Shown here one piece after another: positions 1 to 8,644 of a DNA stretch of 32,843 nucleotides (its first letter is position 1; each line of letters opens with the position of its first letter). The stretch lies in contig JAQNCU010000002.1 of the NCBI GenBank assembly GCA_029077775.1, positions 1 to 32,843 on the forward strand. The letters are read 5' to 3'. The notes under the pieces were generated by a model. That model searched no databases. It saw only the letters and a program-made list of their open reading frames with translations, and was not told the DNA's origin. The DNA comes from Acidocella sp. (GTDB taxonomy: Bacteria > Pseudomonadota > Alphaproteobacteria > Acetobacterales > Acetobacteraceae). A program made the translations under genes and the position numbers.

Positions 1-1651
1 CCAGCACCGCGGCGCCGACCAGCGCCTCGCCCTCCGTCACCACGCCCAGATGCACGAACAGCACCCCAAGTTTTTTCTGCGTGTCGGTGATGGTGATGCG
101 CAGGCCATCGGCGCCTGTGACAATGCCGCAATCCCCCAGTTGTCCGCCGCTTTCGGCGTAAAATGGGGTTTGGTTGACGAGAATGGCGATGTGCTGGCCA
201 GAGGTGGCGGTGGTCGCCGGGGTGGCATCTACGATCAGCGCGGTGATGGTGGCTTCAGCGGTTTCCGTGCTGTAGCCGAGGAACTCGGTCGCACCCAGAT
301 TGTCCTTTAGTTCAAACCAGAGGGATTCTGTGGCGGCCTCGCCCGAGCCTGCCCAGGCGGCACGCGCACGGGTGCGCTGTTCGGCCATGGCTTTATTGAA
401 GCCTTCGATATCGACGGATTTATCGGCTTCGCGCAGCGCATCCTGGGTGAGGTCGAGCGGGAAGCCGAAGGTGTCGTAGAGTTTGAACGCCACGGCACCG
501 GGCAGGGCAGCGCCGGGGGCAAGCTTGGCGGCTTCCTCATCCAGCAGGGTCATGCCGCGGTCGAGCATGGCGCGGAAGCGGTTTTCCTCCAGCCGCAAGG
601 TCTCCGTGATCAAGGGCTCGGCGGCGGTGAGTTCAGGGTAGGCCTGGCCCATCTGGCGGGTGAGGGCGGGAACCAGACGGTACATCAGCGGCTCGGAAGC
701 ACCCATGACATAGGCGTGGCGCATGGCGCGGCGCATAATGCGGCGCAGCACGTAACCCCGGCCTTCATTCGAGGGCAGGACGCCATCGGCCATGAGGAAC
801 GAGGTGCTGCGCAGATGATCCGCGACCACGCGGTGGCTGGTTTTGAACGGCCCGTCCGGGGCTTGCCCGGTCGCCTCTGCCGAGGCGAGGATGAGGGCGC
901 GCAGCGTGTCGGTGTCGTAATTATCGTGCTTGCCCTGCAATATGGCGGCGAAGCGTTCCAACCCCATGCCTGTGTCGATCGAGGGGCGGGGCAGGGTCAT
1001 GCGGGTGCCGGGCGGGCCATCCTCGTACTGCATGAAGACGAGGTTCCAGATTTCGATGAAACGGTCGCCGTCTTCATCCGGGCTGCCGGGCGGGCCGCCG
1101 GGGATGGCGGGGCCGTGGTCGTAGAAAATCTCCGAGCAGGGGCCGCAGGGTCCGGTATCGCCCATTTTCCAGAAATTATCGTCGGTGGCGATGCGGATGA
1201 TTTTATCATCCCCCAGCCCGGCGATTTTTTTCCATAAGGCGATGGCCTCGTCATCGGTGTGGTAGACCGTGACCAGGAGTTTTTCCGCCGGTAGCCCGAA
1301 ATCCCGCGTGAGCAGGGTCCAGGCGTGCAGGATGGCTTGTTCCTTAAAATAATCGCCGAACGAGAAATTGCCCAGCATCTCGAAGAAGGTATGGTGCCGC
1401 GCGGTGTAGCCGACATTGTCGAGGTCGTTATGCTTGCCGCCCGCGCGCACGCATTTCTGCGCCGAGGTGGCGCGGACATAGGGGCGTTTTTCCTGGCCTG
1501 TGAACACGTTTTTGAACGGCACCATGCCAGCACTGGTGAACAGCAGGCTGGGGTCGTTGCGCGGGACCAAGGGCGCGCTGGGGACGATCTGGTGACCGTT
1601 ACGCGCGAAATAATTCAGGAAGGTGGCGCGGATATCGTTACTTGTGACCAT
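1..1651 (-). CDS. alaS: Alanyl-tRNA synthetase, N-terminal 550 residues (3' end outside window)
   Basis: Cytoplasmic class II aminoacyl-tRNA synthetase that charges tRNA-Ala. The ORF begins with [20 protein letters not shown], followed by [38 protein letters not shown] and [20 protein letters not shown], which are the diagnostic N-terminal catalytic motifs of AlaRS. The family is usually about 880 residues, so the tRNA-recognition, editing and C-Ala parts are partly or wholly beyond the left edge. The start at 1651 is the first Met before the conserved block. It lies 67 bp downstream of the recA stop on the same strand, the recA-alaS order common in alphaproteobacteria, so co-transcription is plausible. 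No frameshift was seen in the visible part. Confidence 0.95.
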   Translation of the reverse strand, partial: MVTSNDIRATFLNYFARNGHQIVPSAPLVPRNDPSLLFTSAGMVPFKNVFTGQEKRPYVRATSAQKCVRAGGKHNDLDNVGYTARHHTFFEMLGNFSFGDYFKEQAILHAWTLLTRDFGLPAEKLLVTVYHTDDEAIALWKKIAGLGDDKIIRIATDDNFWKMGDTGPCGPCSEIFYDHGPAIPGGPPGSPDEDGDRFIEIWNLVFMQYEDGPPGTRMTLPRPSIDTGMGLERFAAILQGKHDNYDTDTLRALILASAEATGQAPDGPFKTSHRVVADHLRSTSFLMADGVLPSNEGRGYVLRRIMRRAMRHAYVMGASEPLMYRLVPALTRQMGQAYPELTAAEPLITETLRLEENRFRAMLDRGMTLLDEEAAKLAPGAALPGAVAFKLYDTFGFPLDLTQDALREADKSVDIEGFNKAMAEQRTRARAAWAGSGEAATESLWFELKDNLGATEFLGYSTETAEATITALIVDATPATTATSGQHIAILVNQTPFYAESGGQLGDCGIVTGADGLRITITDTQKKLGVLFVHLGVVTEGEALVGAAVL

Positions 1652-1718
1652 GCAGCGGGATTACAGGCTCGGCTGGCTTTCGCCAAGTATGCGCGGCCGA
1701 CCAGGGGCCGAGCGCACT

Positions 1719-2852
1719 CTAATCCGCCGCGTCGCTCTCGACCTCGCCAGTGTCGGCGACCAATAATGCTTCGGCGATGGTGGCTGACTGGTCGCGGATT
1801 TTTTTCTCGATGGCGTCGGCGATCTTGGGGTTCTCGCGCAGAAATTGCTTGGCGTTTTCACGGCCCTGGCCGATTCGCTGGCTGTCGTGACTGAACCAGG
1901 CCCCGGATTTTTCGACGACCCCTGCCTTCACGCCGAGATCGACCAGTTCGCCCATTTTGGAGATGCCCTCACCGAACATGATGTCGAATTCGACCTGCCG
2001 GAACGGTGGGGCGAGTTTGTTTTTCACGACCTTCACGCGGGTATGGTTGCCGGTCACGTCCTCTCGGTCTTTGATCGAGCCTGTGCGGCGGATTTCCATG
2101 CGGATGGAGGCGTAGAATTTCAGCGCGTTGCCGCCCGTGGTGGTCTCCGGGTTGCCGAACATCACACCGATTTTCAAGCGGATCTGGTTGAGGAAGATCA
2201 GCATGGTGTTGCTGCGCGCGACCGAGCCCGTGATTTTACGCAGCGCCTGGCTCATCAGCCGGGCATGCAGGCCGACATGGGTGTCCCCCATTTCGCCTTC
2301 GAGTTCAGCGCGGGGGACCAGGGCGGCGACGGAATCGATGACCAGAACGTCGATCGAGCCGGAGCGGACCAAAGTGTCGGCGATCTCCAGCCCTTGTTCG
2401 CCGGTATCGGGCTGGGAGATCAGCAGATTATCGACATCGACGCCGAGCTTGCGGGCATAAGTGGGGTCGAGCGCGTGTTCCGCGTCGATAAAGGCGCAAA
2501 TGCCGCCACGCTTCTGGGCCTCGGCGATGGCGTGCAAGGCGAGCGTGGTTTTGCCCGAGCTTTCCGGGCCGTAGATTTCAATGACACGGCCACGGGGCAG
2601 GCCGCCAATGCCCAAAGCGAGGTCAAGCCCAAGGGAGCCCGATGAGATGACATCAATCGCCTCACCCGTGCCTTTGGCGCCCATGCGCATGATGGAGCCC
2701 TTGCCGAAAGCGCGCTCGATCTGCGCCATGGCGGCGTCCAACGCCTTGTTTTTTTCCATATCGGGCTTGCCTCCGGTTGCAGGAATATCAGCATCCGACA
2801 TCGAATCGACCGCCGTCAAACGCCGTTTTTGTGATGATACCGATACAACCAT
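1719..2852 (-). CDS. recA: RecA recombinase
   Basis: ATP-dependent strand-exchange protein and LexA co-protease of homologous recombination and the SOS response. In the 377-residue reading the conserved core starts at [20 protein letters not shown] (residue 32). Walker [10 protein letters not shown] is at 95-103, Walker B VLVIDS at about 169-174, and the DNA-binding loop region [19 protein letters not shown] follows. The start is ambiguous. Met1 (2852) has AAGGA 8 nt upstream. Met18 (2801) has no clear ribosome binding site. Met32 (2759) has GGAGG 10 nt upstream and would give a protein close to the usual family N-terminus. The [17 protein letters not shown] extension may not be translated. 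A LexA box lies about 100 bp upstream. alaS follows on the same strand. Confidence 0.96.
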   Translation of the reverse strand: MVVSVSSQKRRLTAVDSMSDADIPATGGKPDMEKNKALDAAMAQIERAFGKGSIMRMGAKGTGEAIDVISSGSLGLDLALGIGGLPRGRVIEIYGPESSGKTTLALHAIAEAQKRGGICAFIDAEHALDPTYARKLGVDVDNLLISQPDTGEQGLEIADTLVRSGSIDVLVIDSVAALVPRAELEGEMGDTHVGLHARLMSQALRKITGSVARSNTMLIFLNQIRLKIGVMFGNPETTTGGNALKFYASIRMEIRRTGSIKDREDVTGNHTRVKVVKNKLAPPFRQVEFDIMFGEGISKMGELVDLGVKAGVVEKSGAWFSHDSQRIGQGRENAKQFLRENPKIADAIEKKIRDQSATIAEALLVADTGEVESDAAD

Positions 2853-2951
2853 AACGTGTTTCCTTTGAAATGCCAGTGCGAATCGTCAACAGGAGATTTA
2901 CACGAATTGCACATAGAGGGAACAAAATAGCAACACATAAATTAACTATTT

Positions 2952-2966
2952 GTTCAGTTTTTGTTC
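2952..2966 (-). promoter_or_regulatory. LexA (SOS) box of recA
   Basis: The plus strand reads GTTC-N7-GTTC, so the transcribed minus strand reads GAAC-N7-GAAC. This exact direct repeat is the known LexA operator of alphaproteobacteria. It lies 100 bp upstream of the longest recA start, in an A/T-rich stretch. A weak candidate promoter further down on the minus strand is TTGTTC (2920-2925), 17 nt, TGTAAA (2897-2902). An operator this close to recA implies SOS autoregulation. Confidence 0.85.
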
Positions 2967-3008
2967 TGATTTTTTATCGGTGTTAAGGTCTCGCGCCGCC
3001 GCGCTAAT

Positions 3009-4235
3009 TTACAGGGCGCCGCCGCGCCGGCCAATCGCGGCACCCAGGCGTAGGCGCAGCGCGTTCAGCTTGATGAACCCGGCAGCGTCTTGCTGGTTAT
3101 AGGCGCCGGCATCATCCTCGAACGTGACCATGCGGGTGGAATAGAGCGAGTGCGGGCTCTCCCGCCCCGTGACGATGACATTGCCCTTATACAGTTTCAA
3201 ACGGACCGTGCCGGTCACCGAGGCCTGGGAAGTGTCGATGAGGGCCTGCAGCATCCGGCGCTCAGGCGAGAACCAGAAGCCGTTATAGATCAACTCGGCA
3301 TAGCGCGGCATGATGCTGTCTTTAAGGTGGCCGGCCTCGCGGTCCAGTGTGATAGACTCGATGGCGCGGTGGGCGGCGAGCAAGATGGTGCCGCCCGGGG
3401 TCTCGTATACGCCGCGGGATTTCATGCCGACAAAGCGGTTCTCGACGAGGTCCAGGCGGCCAATGCCGTTGGCGCGGCCATATTCGTTCAGGCGCGTGAG
3501 GAGGGTGGCGGGCGAGAGTGCTGCGCCGTTGATGCCGACGGCGTCCCCTGCGGCAAAGTCGATGGTGATTTCAGTGGGCTGGTCCGGCGCATCGAGCGGG
3601 CTGATGGTGCGCTGATAGACCATCTCCTCCGGTGCGGCGGCAGGGTCTTCGAGGATTTTGCCCTCGGAAGACGAATGCAGCAAATTGGCATCGACCGAGA
3701 ACGGGGCCTCGCCGCGTTTGTCCTTCGTGATGGGGATCTGGTTGGCCTCGGCATATTCCAGCAGGCGGGTGCGCGAGGTAAGGTCCCATTCGCGCCAGGG
3801 GGCGATGACGCGGATATTCGGGTTCAGGGCGTAATAGCCAAGCTCGAACCGGACCTGGTCGTTGCCTTTGCCGGTGGCACCATGGGCGACGGCGTCGGCG
3901 CCGACAGCCTCGGCGATCTCGATCTGGCGCTGGGCGATGAGCGGGCGGGCGATGGAGGTGCCGAGCAGATATTGGCCCTCATACAAGGCGTTGGCGCGGA
4001 ACATCGGGAAGACGAAATCCTTGACGAAGACCTCGCGCAGATCCTCGATGAAGATATCCTTCACGCCGAACATCTCGGCTTTTTTACGGGCGGGCTCCAG
4101 TTCCTCGCCCTGGCCGATATCGGCGGTGAAGGTCACAACCTCGCATTGATAGGTGTTTTGCAGCCAGCGCAGGATGACCGAGGTATCGAGCCCGCCGGAA
4201 TAGGCGAGGACGATCTTTTTGATGTTTTTTTCCAT
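3009..4235 (-). CDS. argG: Argininosuccinate synthase
   Basis: Joins citrulline and aspartate using ATP in the penultimate step of arginine synthesis (cytoplasm). The N-type ATP-pyrophosphatase P-loop AYSGGLDTS is at residues 11-19. Later family blocks are visible: [43 protein letters not shown] and [13 protein letters not shown]. The length of 408 residues is normal. The ribosome binding site before ATG 4235 is weak, but the start matches the family N-terminus. It is transcribed toward recA, but the LexA box and A/T-rich promoter region between them suggest separate control. The C-terminus ends [11 protein letters not shown], slightly Gly/Arg-rich but unremarkable. Confidence 0.97.
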   Translation of the reverse strand: MEKNIKKIVLAYSGGLDTSVILRWLQNTYQCEVVTFTADIGQGEELEPARKKAEMFGVKDIFIEDLREVFVKDFVFPMFRANALYEGQYLLGTSIARPLIAQRQIEIAEAVGADAVAHGATGKGNDQVRFELGYYALNPNIRVIAPWREWDLTSRTRLLEYAEANQIPITKDKRGEAPFSVDANLLHSSSEGKILEDPAAAPEEMVYQRTISPLDAPDQPTEITIDFAAGDAVGINGAALSPATLLTRLNEYGRANGIGRLDLVENRFVGMKSRGVYETPGGTILLAAHRAIESITLDREAGHLKDSIMPRYAELIYNGFWFSPERRMLQALIDTSQASVTGTVRLKLYKGNVIVTGRESPHSLYSTRMVTFEDDAGAYNQQDAAGFIKLNALRLRLGAAIGRRGGAL

Positions 4236-4284
4236 ATGCCGGGTTTTATGGGGTTGCGGGGTTTAGGCAAGGGCTGTGTGTGTT

Positions 4285-5028
4285 TTACCCCCGGCCGATG
4301 AAGGGCATGTTGGTGGCCATGATCGTGATGAACGGGATGTTCGCGTCCAGCGGCAGGGTGGCCATGTGCAAGATGATACGACCGATTTCGGAGACATCCA
4401 TCACGGGCTCGGGCATGATCCGGCCATCGGGCTGGGGCACGCCCTGGGGCATCTGGCTTGTCATCGGCGTGGCGGCGTTGCCAATATCGATCTGGCCGCA
4501 GGCGATGGAAAAGGGCCGGCCGTCAAGCGCGATGGATTTGGTGAGGCCCGTGACGCCGTGTTTGCTGGCGGTATAGGGCGCGCTGCCGGGGCGCGGGCTG
4601 TGGGCCGAGATCGAGCCGTTATTGATGATGCGCCCGCCCTGCGGTGATTGGTCGCGCATCTGCCGGAAGGCGGCGCGGGCGCAGAGGAACATGGCATCGA
4701 GGTTGACGGCGGTAACGGATTTCCACTGCGTCCAGGTGAGGTCGCCAAAGCTGGTGGCCGGGGTGAAGCTGCCCGCATTGTTGAATAACAGGTCCAGCCG
4801 CCCGAATTTTGCCCGGGTGGCGGCGAACAGGGCGGTGACCGCGCTCTCATCCGTCACATCCGTGGGCAGTGCGAGGACATTGCCGCCGGGCGCGCGCGCG
4901 CGGGTCTCGGCAAGTGCGGTCTCCCGGCGCCCGGCCAAAACCACGTTCCAGCCCGCATTGGCCAGAGACAGGGCGCAGGCGCGGCCAATGCCGCTACCCG
5001 CACCCGTGATCAGCGCGGTTTGCGGCAT
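4285..5028 (-). CDS. Short-chain dehydrogenase/reductase (SDR)
   Basis: Classical SDR oxidoreductase of 247 residues using NAD(P). The cofactor motif TGAGSGIG is at 8-15, with NNAG at 83-86. The catalytic set is S139 (NNGSIS), Y152 and K156 (YTASK), with the usual 13-residue Ser-Tyr and 4-residue Tyr-Lys spacing. An Arg at the end of beta-2 (AGRRETAL) favours NADP(H), which is inferred. The start codon directly abuts the stop of the upstream fatty acid hydroxylase gene (TGA then ATG), so translational coupling is likely. The substrate cannot be told from sequence; the neighbour hints at lipid or sterol-type chemistry, but that is only context. Confidence 0.88.
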   Translation of the reverse strand: MPQTALITGAGSGIGRACALSLANAGWNVVLAGRRETALAETRARAPGGNVLALPTDVTDESAVTALFAATRAKFGRLDLLFNNAGSFTPATSFGDLTWTQWKSVTAVNLDAMFLCARAAFRQMRDQSPQGGRIINNGSISAHSPRPGSAPYTASKHGVTGLTKSIALDGRPFSIACGQIDIGNAATPMTSQMPQGVPQPDGRIMPEPVMDVSEIGRIILHMATLPLDANIPFITIMATNMPFIGRG

Positions 5029-5973
5029 TCAGGGTTGAGGGCGCGGGCGGGTTTGGGTGAGGGCGCGCAGGAACAGGCGGGCACCGGCAAGCTGCTGGGC
5101 GACATATCCGCCGCTGGCCATGGCCTCGGGCGCGCGGGCGTCGCCGGTCGGGAAATAGGCGTTCGTGAAATCCGCCGTGTGGAACAGGATGTCCCACACG
5201 GAAAACACCGCGCCGTAATTGCACGAGCGGCGGCCCGCCGCGCGCATGGCGTGGTGGCGGCGGTGGAAGCGCGGGGAGACCAGGACATATTCCGCCGGGC
5301 CGAAGGAAAGTTTGATGTTGGCGTGCGAAAGGCTTTCCATGAACCGCAGCAGCAATATCAGCAGCGGGAATTGCAAGGGCGGAATGCCGATGGCGAGGCC
5401 GACGACGAAGAACCACGCGAACGAGATCAAATCGTCCAGGATATGGTTGCGGTCATCGGACCAGAAGCTCATTTGCCGTTGCGCGTGGTGCAGCGCGTGC
5501 AACGCGTACCAGGCGCGAAAGCGGTGCGAGAGGCGGTGACGCCAGTAATCAGCGCCATCGAGGATTAGCGCGTAGATGAGAAAGGTGACAACCGGGTGGC
5601 CGAACAGGCCGGGGATGAGGGATTCGAGGTCGGGCGGGATGAACCCGGCATCGACCAGCGCACCGGAGAACGCGGTTTGCACCTGGTAGAATAACAGGAA
5701 GCTGACCACCGGGATGATGCCGACACGCGAGAGCAGCGTGTAGAGCACATCGACCGCGACGGCTTTTTTGTCGGGCCAGCGTTCCACCGGGAACGCGGCC
5801 TCCAACGGCCAGCAGATGGCATAGGTGGCGAGCACGGCGAACAGGCCATAGACACATACCAGGGCCCAGTCGAAGGACAGATCCGACCATTGCATCCAGC
5901 CGCAGCGATAGAGCACGGGCAGGATGGCGTATTGGTCGATATAGCCCGCGATGATGCTGAAAAACCGGTCCAT
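5029..5973 (-). CDS. Fatty acid hydroxylase / sterol desaturase family membrane protein
   Basis: Integral membrane non-haem di-iron oxygenase family, 314 residues. The histidine clusters are HRLSH (146-150), HALHH (159-163), H217 in SHANIKLSFG and HRRHH (237-241), the usual iron-ligand pattern. Hydrophobic stretches flank them (about 37-57, 83-98, 127-140, 183-212). The frame stays open further upstream to 6342, but that part overlaps the next gene and is Pro/Arg-rich, so I start at MDRFFSIIAGYIDQY, 32 bp after the upstream stop. No strong ribosome binding site is visible. Members hydroxylate or desaturate lipid tails, sterols or carotenoids. The exact substrate is unknown. The SDR downstream could act on the product (inference). 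Confidence 0.88.
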   Translation of the reverse strand: MDRFFSIIAGYIDQYAILPVLYRCGWMQWSDLSFDWALVCVYGLFAVLATYAICWPLEAAFPVERWPDKKAVAVDVLYTLLSRVGIIPVVSFLLFYQVQTAFSGALVDAGFIPPDLESLIPGLFGHPVVTFLIYALILDGADYWRHRLSHRFRAWYALHALHHAQRQMSFWSDDRNHILDDLISFAWFFVVGLAIGIPPLQFPLLILLLRFMESLSHANIKLSFGPAEYVLVSPRFHRRHHAMRAAGRRSCNYGAVFSVWDILFHTADFTNAYFPTGDARAPEAMASGGYVAQQLAGARLFLRALTQTRPRPQP

Positions 5974-6005
5974 GACGGGAATATAGCCGATGCAGCGGCG
6001 TGCGG

Positions 6006-7409
6006 CTATCTTTGGCGGTTGATCAGATGCGCGTGGCGGGCGGCGTTCAACAGCTCCCGCCGGGCGAGGAACAGGGTCCATGTGAGGAACGACATTGTGG
6101 GGATAGGCGGCACGCCGTGGATGCCAGCTGTGATGAGGCGGGTGGCCAGCGCGAGCAGGAGGAAGGCGAGCTGGAGGAGCCGGAGTGGCAAAGCTGGCCA
6201 GGTGGCGTGGGCGGCACCAGCCGGGGGGGCGAGGCGGTAAGCGAAATAGCCGAATGAGCGTGCCGCGATCTGCGCGCCGCCCGCCAGCAGGGCGATGGGG
6301 GTGGCGGGCAAGAGGACCAGCAGGGCGAAGCTGCGGAACCATTGTAGCACTGGGTATAGCCAGACCCGGCTGGATTTATCGAGCCGGTTATAGATGAAAT
6401 ACACAAGGCGGAGGGCGGCCAGGGCTGCGGCCCAGGATGTAATTTGCGCGAGCGAGCGGTGGGCGGGCAGCAAATCAAGACCCAAAACGCCATAAAGTAT
6501 AGCGGGGGTCCAGGCTTTGACCTCGAAATAAGGCTCGCCAAAATCGCGGGCCTGCGGCGTGAGGACAGGCTCAGCCTCGAACCGCGCGGCGCAGCGGTCG
6601 TTCTCGGCGTATCCGGCCTCATAGACCGACCAGAACGACGCGAAGAGGAAGCAAATGGCGGCCAGGGTGGTGAGGCCAATAGGTGTTGAGGTGGCGGCGA
6701 GCAGCAACCAGAAGCCGAGATCCTCGATGCATAATTGCCTGAGCACGCCGGGCTGGCCAGGGCGTTTAACGCGACTGAGATAATCGCCCGGAAAATAGAT
6801 GCGCGAGAGTGCACGATAAAACCGCGCGGCACGCCATTTTACGAGCAGCGGGTGGGCGCATACCGCCAAAGCAGGGGCATCATCTGTGGAATCAGTAATC
6901 AGCATGGCGGGGGCAAGCCTTTCGGCCCCGATCAGCGCGGCCTTGCCCGCCCGGCGCTGTCCGGGTGCGAATAAGGCGCAGGCGATAAGCGGGATGTCAG
7001 CGCCGCCCATGGCAACCAGCATCGGGCGGATGAGGGGGGTGAAACCATTCGAGGCGATGGTGATGTTTTTGCCGTGCAGCGCCCGCCATAAGGCGATGTT
7101 GGTGCGTTGTGCGGCATAATGACGGCACGCCGCGCGCCAGATAATGATTGTCCATGGAAATAAACACAAAATGGTACCGACGCGGAAATTATCCCTCGTC
7201 ACGTGCCCGCCGGTGAGCCGCCACGGGGCGATGATGTCCAGGGCCTTCAGAATAATGACGGCAATAATTCCGGGGGTGGCGAGGTCGATGAAATCCTCGG
7301 TGCTGTTGCGCACATACAGGGTCTCATCGAAATCGACGAAAATCGGGCCGTCAAACGCGGCGATGGCGGCGAGGGCGGTATCCTCGGGTGTGATAGGGGG
7401 TATTTTCAA
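6006..7409 (-). CDS. HAD-like phosphatase domain fused to a polytopic membrane domain
   Basis: A 467-residue two-part protein. Residues about 20-190 look like a haloacid-dehalogenase fold: motif I VDFDET with D26 and D28, motif II ASNGF, a motif III Lys in GQRRAGKAALIG, and motif IV TDSTDDAPAL. This predicts an Asp-nucleophile phosphatase or phosphotransferase on the cytoplasmic side. Residues about 225-450 contain roughly six to eight hydrophobic segments, with a loop YEAGYAENDRCAARFEAEP placed like the NDxxD loop of UbiA prenyltransferases but without its full Asp set. HAD-UbiA fusions are known in polyprenyl-phosphate arabinose and O-antigen pathways; membership here is only a suggestion. 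An O-antigen-ligase-like gene lies further upstream on the same strand, which fits an envelope role. Confidence 0.7.
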   Translation of the reverse strand: MKIPPITPEDTALAAIAAFDGPIFVDFDETLYVRNSTEDFIDLATPGIIAVIILKALDIIAPWRLTGGHVTRDNFRVGTILCLFPWTIIIWRAACRHYAAQRTNIALWRALHGKNITIASNGFTPLIRPMLVAMGGADIPLIACALFAPGQRRAGKAALIGAERLAPAMLITDSTDDAPALAVCAHPLLVKWRAARFYRALSRIYFPGDYLSRVKRPGQPGVLRQLCIEDLGFWLLLAATSTPIGLTTLAAICFLFASFWSVYEAGYAENDRCAARFEAEPVLTPQARDFGEPYFEVKAWTPAILYGVLGLDLLPAHRSLAQITSWAAALAALRLVYFIYNRLDKSSRVWLYPVLQWFRSFALLVLLPATPIALLAGGAQIAARSFGYFAYRLAPPAGAAHATWPALPLRLLQLAFLLLALATRLITAGIHGVPPIPTMSFLTWTLFLARRELLNAARHAHLINRQR

Positions 7410-7579
7410 TACAAAACATTATAATATCAGAATGAAAATATAAGAAGTAGCCGCTATTTATAAAAAGCGGCGCAAAAATTTTTGTGACTCTGGGTCGTGG
7501 GCGTGGTGCCGCCAACGCCCATGACGCAAAGTATCAAAGGTCTTTTTGGTTCTTTTTCTACGGAAAAAGAAATGTTTCC
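7410..7579. other. Intergenic region with three inverted repeats
   Basis: No gene seen. It contains GCCGCT/AGCGGC (7450-7455 with 7466-7471), the palindrome CAAAAATTTTTG (7473-7484), TGGGCGT/ACGCCCA (7498-7504 with 7515-7521) and a 9-bp hairpin with TACG loop described separately. Both flanking genes are on the minus strand, so this is the 3' end of the beta-propeller gene and the 5' region of the HAD-fusion gene. Confidence 0.6.
7538..7573 (+). repeat. Dispersed hairpin repeat, copy A
   Basis: The stem TTCTTTTTC (7550-7558) pairs perfectly with GAAAAAGAA (7563-7571) around a TACG loop, preceded by GTCTTTTTGG. The same layout, with compensating stem changes, recurs at 31850-31883 after pstA. 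It may serve as a terminator for the beta-propeller gene, since it sits just past that gene's stop, but no run of U follows on the minus strand. Confidence 0.65.
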
Positions 7580-8644
7580 TTATAAAATCTCAGCGGTAAG
7601 CTTGCCTTGTTTCGTAAGTTCCGTGTTCAAAAACAGCCCGTGCGGGGATCGGCCGACCGGGATTGTGCTGTAATCACCGGTGGTGGGGTTGAGTACGGCG
7701 ACGGCTTCGGCGAAGCGCAAGGCGATCCAGATATGGCCGTCAGGGGCGATGCCGATATCGTCCGGGCCGCCGGGGATGACATAGGTCCGGCGGATGGCGA
7801 GGGTTTGCGGGTCCAGCGCCATGAGGGAGCCGCCGAGGCGGTTGGAGACATAGAGGGTTTGCCGGTCTTGGGTCAGGAACAAATTATGCGCACCGGCACC
7901 GGCCTGAACGCGGCGTTCCACCGCGCCGGTTTGCGGGTCCACCACCGCGATTTCAGCCCGGCCCATGAGGCAGACCAGGATTTTGCCATTATGCCAGAGC
8001 ACGCCCGCCGGGGTGCGGCCGACGGGCACCACCCAGCGCGTGGTCATTGTGGCGAGGTCGAAGGAGGCCAGCGTGTCTGAGCCCTGGCAGGAGTTGAAGC
8101 TCCAGCGGCTATCGGGCGAAATGTCGAGATGGCTGGGCATGGCACCGGGGGCGAAGCGTTTGACCAGTGCGAGGGTGGTGGCGTCATAGATATCGACGTG
8201 GTTCAGGCGGAGCGCGTTGACGACCAGATATTTGCGGTCGGGTGTGAAGGCGAGCTGGTAGGGGTCTGCCATGCGGACATGGCCAAGTGGGGCGGCGGTG
8301 AGCGGGTCGAAAATGAATAGGGCGTTGCCGCTGGCATCGCAGACATAAAGCCTGGTGCGATCTGGTGAGAGGCACCAATGCGAGGGCTCGCGGTAGGTGG
8401 TCAGCGTATCAACGATTTGTTTGGTGGTCATGTCGATGACCGAGCAGGATGCCCCGCCGGAGTTCATGACGATGGCCAAAGGACGGATGGCGGCCAGGGC
8501 GGGGGACCCGCTTAAAGCTACCAGGGCGGGGGATCCGCCTAAAGCTGCAATGGCGGGGGACCCGCCTAAAGCTACCAGGGCGGGGGACCCGCCTAAAGCT
8601 ACAAGGGCCGTAGGCAGAGCGAGGCTGTGGCGGCGTGTGATCAT
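7580..8644 (-). CDS. Exported YVTN-type beta-propeller repeat protein
   Basis: A 354-residue exported protein. The start MITRRHSLALP (8644) overlaps the upstream stop as ATGA, and the RR-x-x-L pattern hints at a Tat signal. The signal-peptide core is made of repeated 9-residue units ALVALGGSP at about 13-48, caused by four 27-bp DNA repeats. The mature part carries recurring blades of the YVTN/NHL type: SPDRTRLYVCDASGN, TPDRKYLVVNALRLN, SPDSRWSFNSCQGSD, TQDRQTLYVSNRLGG and APDGHIWIALRFAEA, i.e. roughly six to seven blades. Such proteins act as periplasmic binding or scaffold proteins, and some are lactonases or quinoprotein-like. No catalytic assignment is possible. Translational coupling to the O-antigen-ligase-like gene suggests an envelope role. 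Confidence 0.8.
   Translation of the reverse strand: MITRRHSLALPTALVALGGSPALVALGGSPAIAALGGSPALVALSGSPALAAIRPLAIVMNSGGASCSVIDMTTKQIVDTLTTYREPSHWCLSPDRTRLYVCDASGNALFIFDPLTAAPLGHVRMADPYQLAFTPDRKYLVVNALRLNHVDIYDATTLALVKRFAPGAMPSHLDISPDSRWSFNSCQGSDTLASFDLATMTTRWVVPVGRTPAGVLWHNGKILVCLMGRAEIAVVDPQTGAVERRVQAGAGAHNLFLTQDRQTLYVSNRLGGSLMALDPQTLAIRRTYVIPGGPDDIGIAPDGHIWIALRFAEAVAVLNPTTGDYSTIPVGRSPHGLFLNTELTKQGKLTAEIL
8494..8601. repeat. Four 27-bp tandem repeats inside a signal-peptide coding region
   Basis: Units are at 8494-8520, 8521-8547, 8548-8574 and 8575-8601, with a partial unit after. Each contains GGCGGG-GGA-CCCGCC, an inverted repeat around a GGA loop (perfect in units 3 and 4, one change in units 1 and 2), followed by TAAAGCTA. 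27 bp equals nine codons, so copy-number change keeps the frame and alters only signal-peptide length. Confidence 0.9.

Noticed and set aside
1845-2645. Plus-strand ORF opposite recA
   Set aside because: Shadow of recA with no ribosome binding site or recognisable domain.
3090-4301. Long plus-strand ORF opposite argG
   Set aside because: argG is complete and conserved; the plus-strand product is a compositional shadow.
5974-6342. N-terminal extension of the fatty acid hydroxylase
   Set aside because: It overlaps the end of the HAD-fusion gene and is Pro/Arg/His-rich; the family-like protein begins at 5973.
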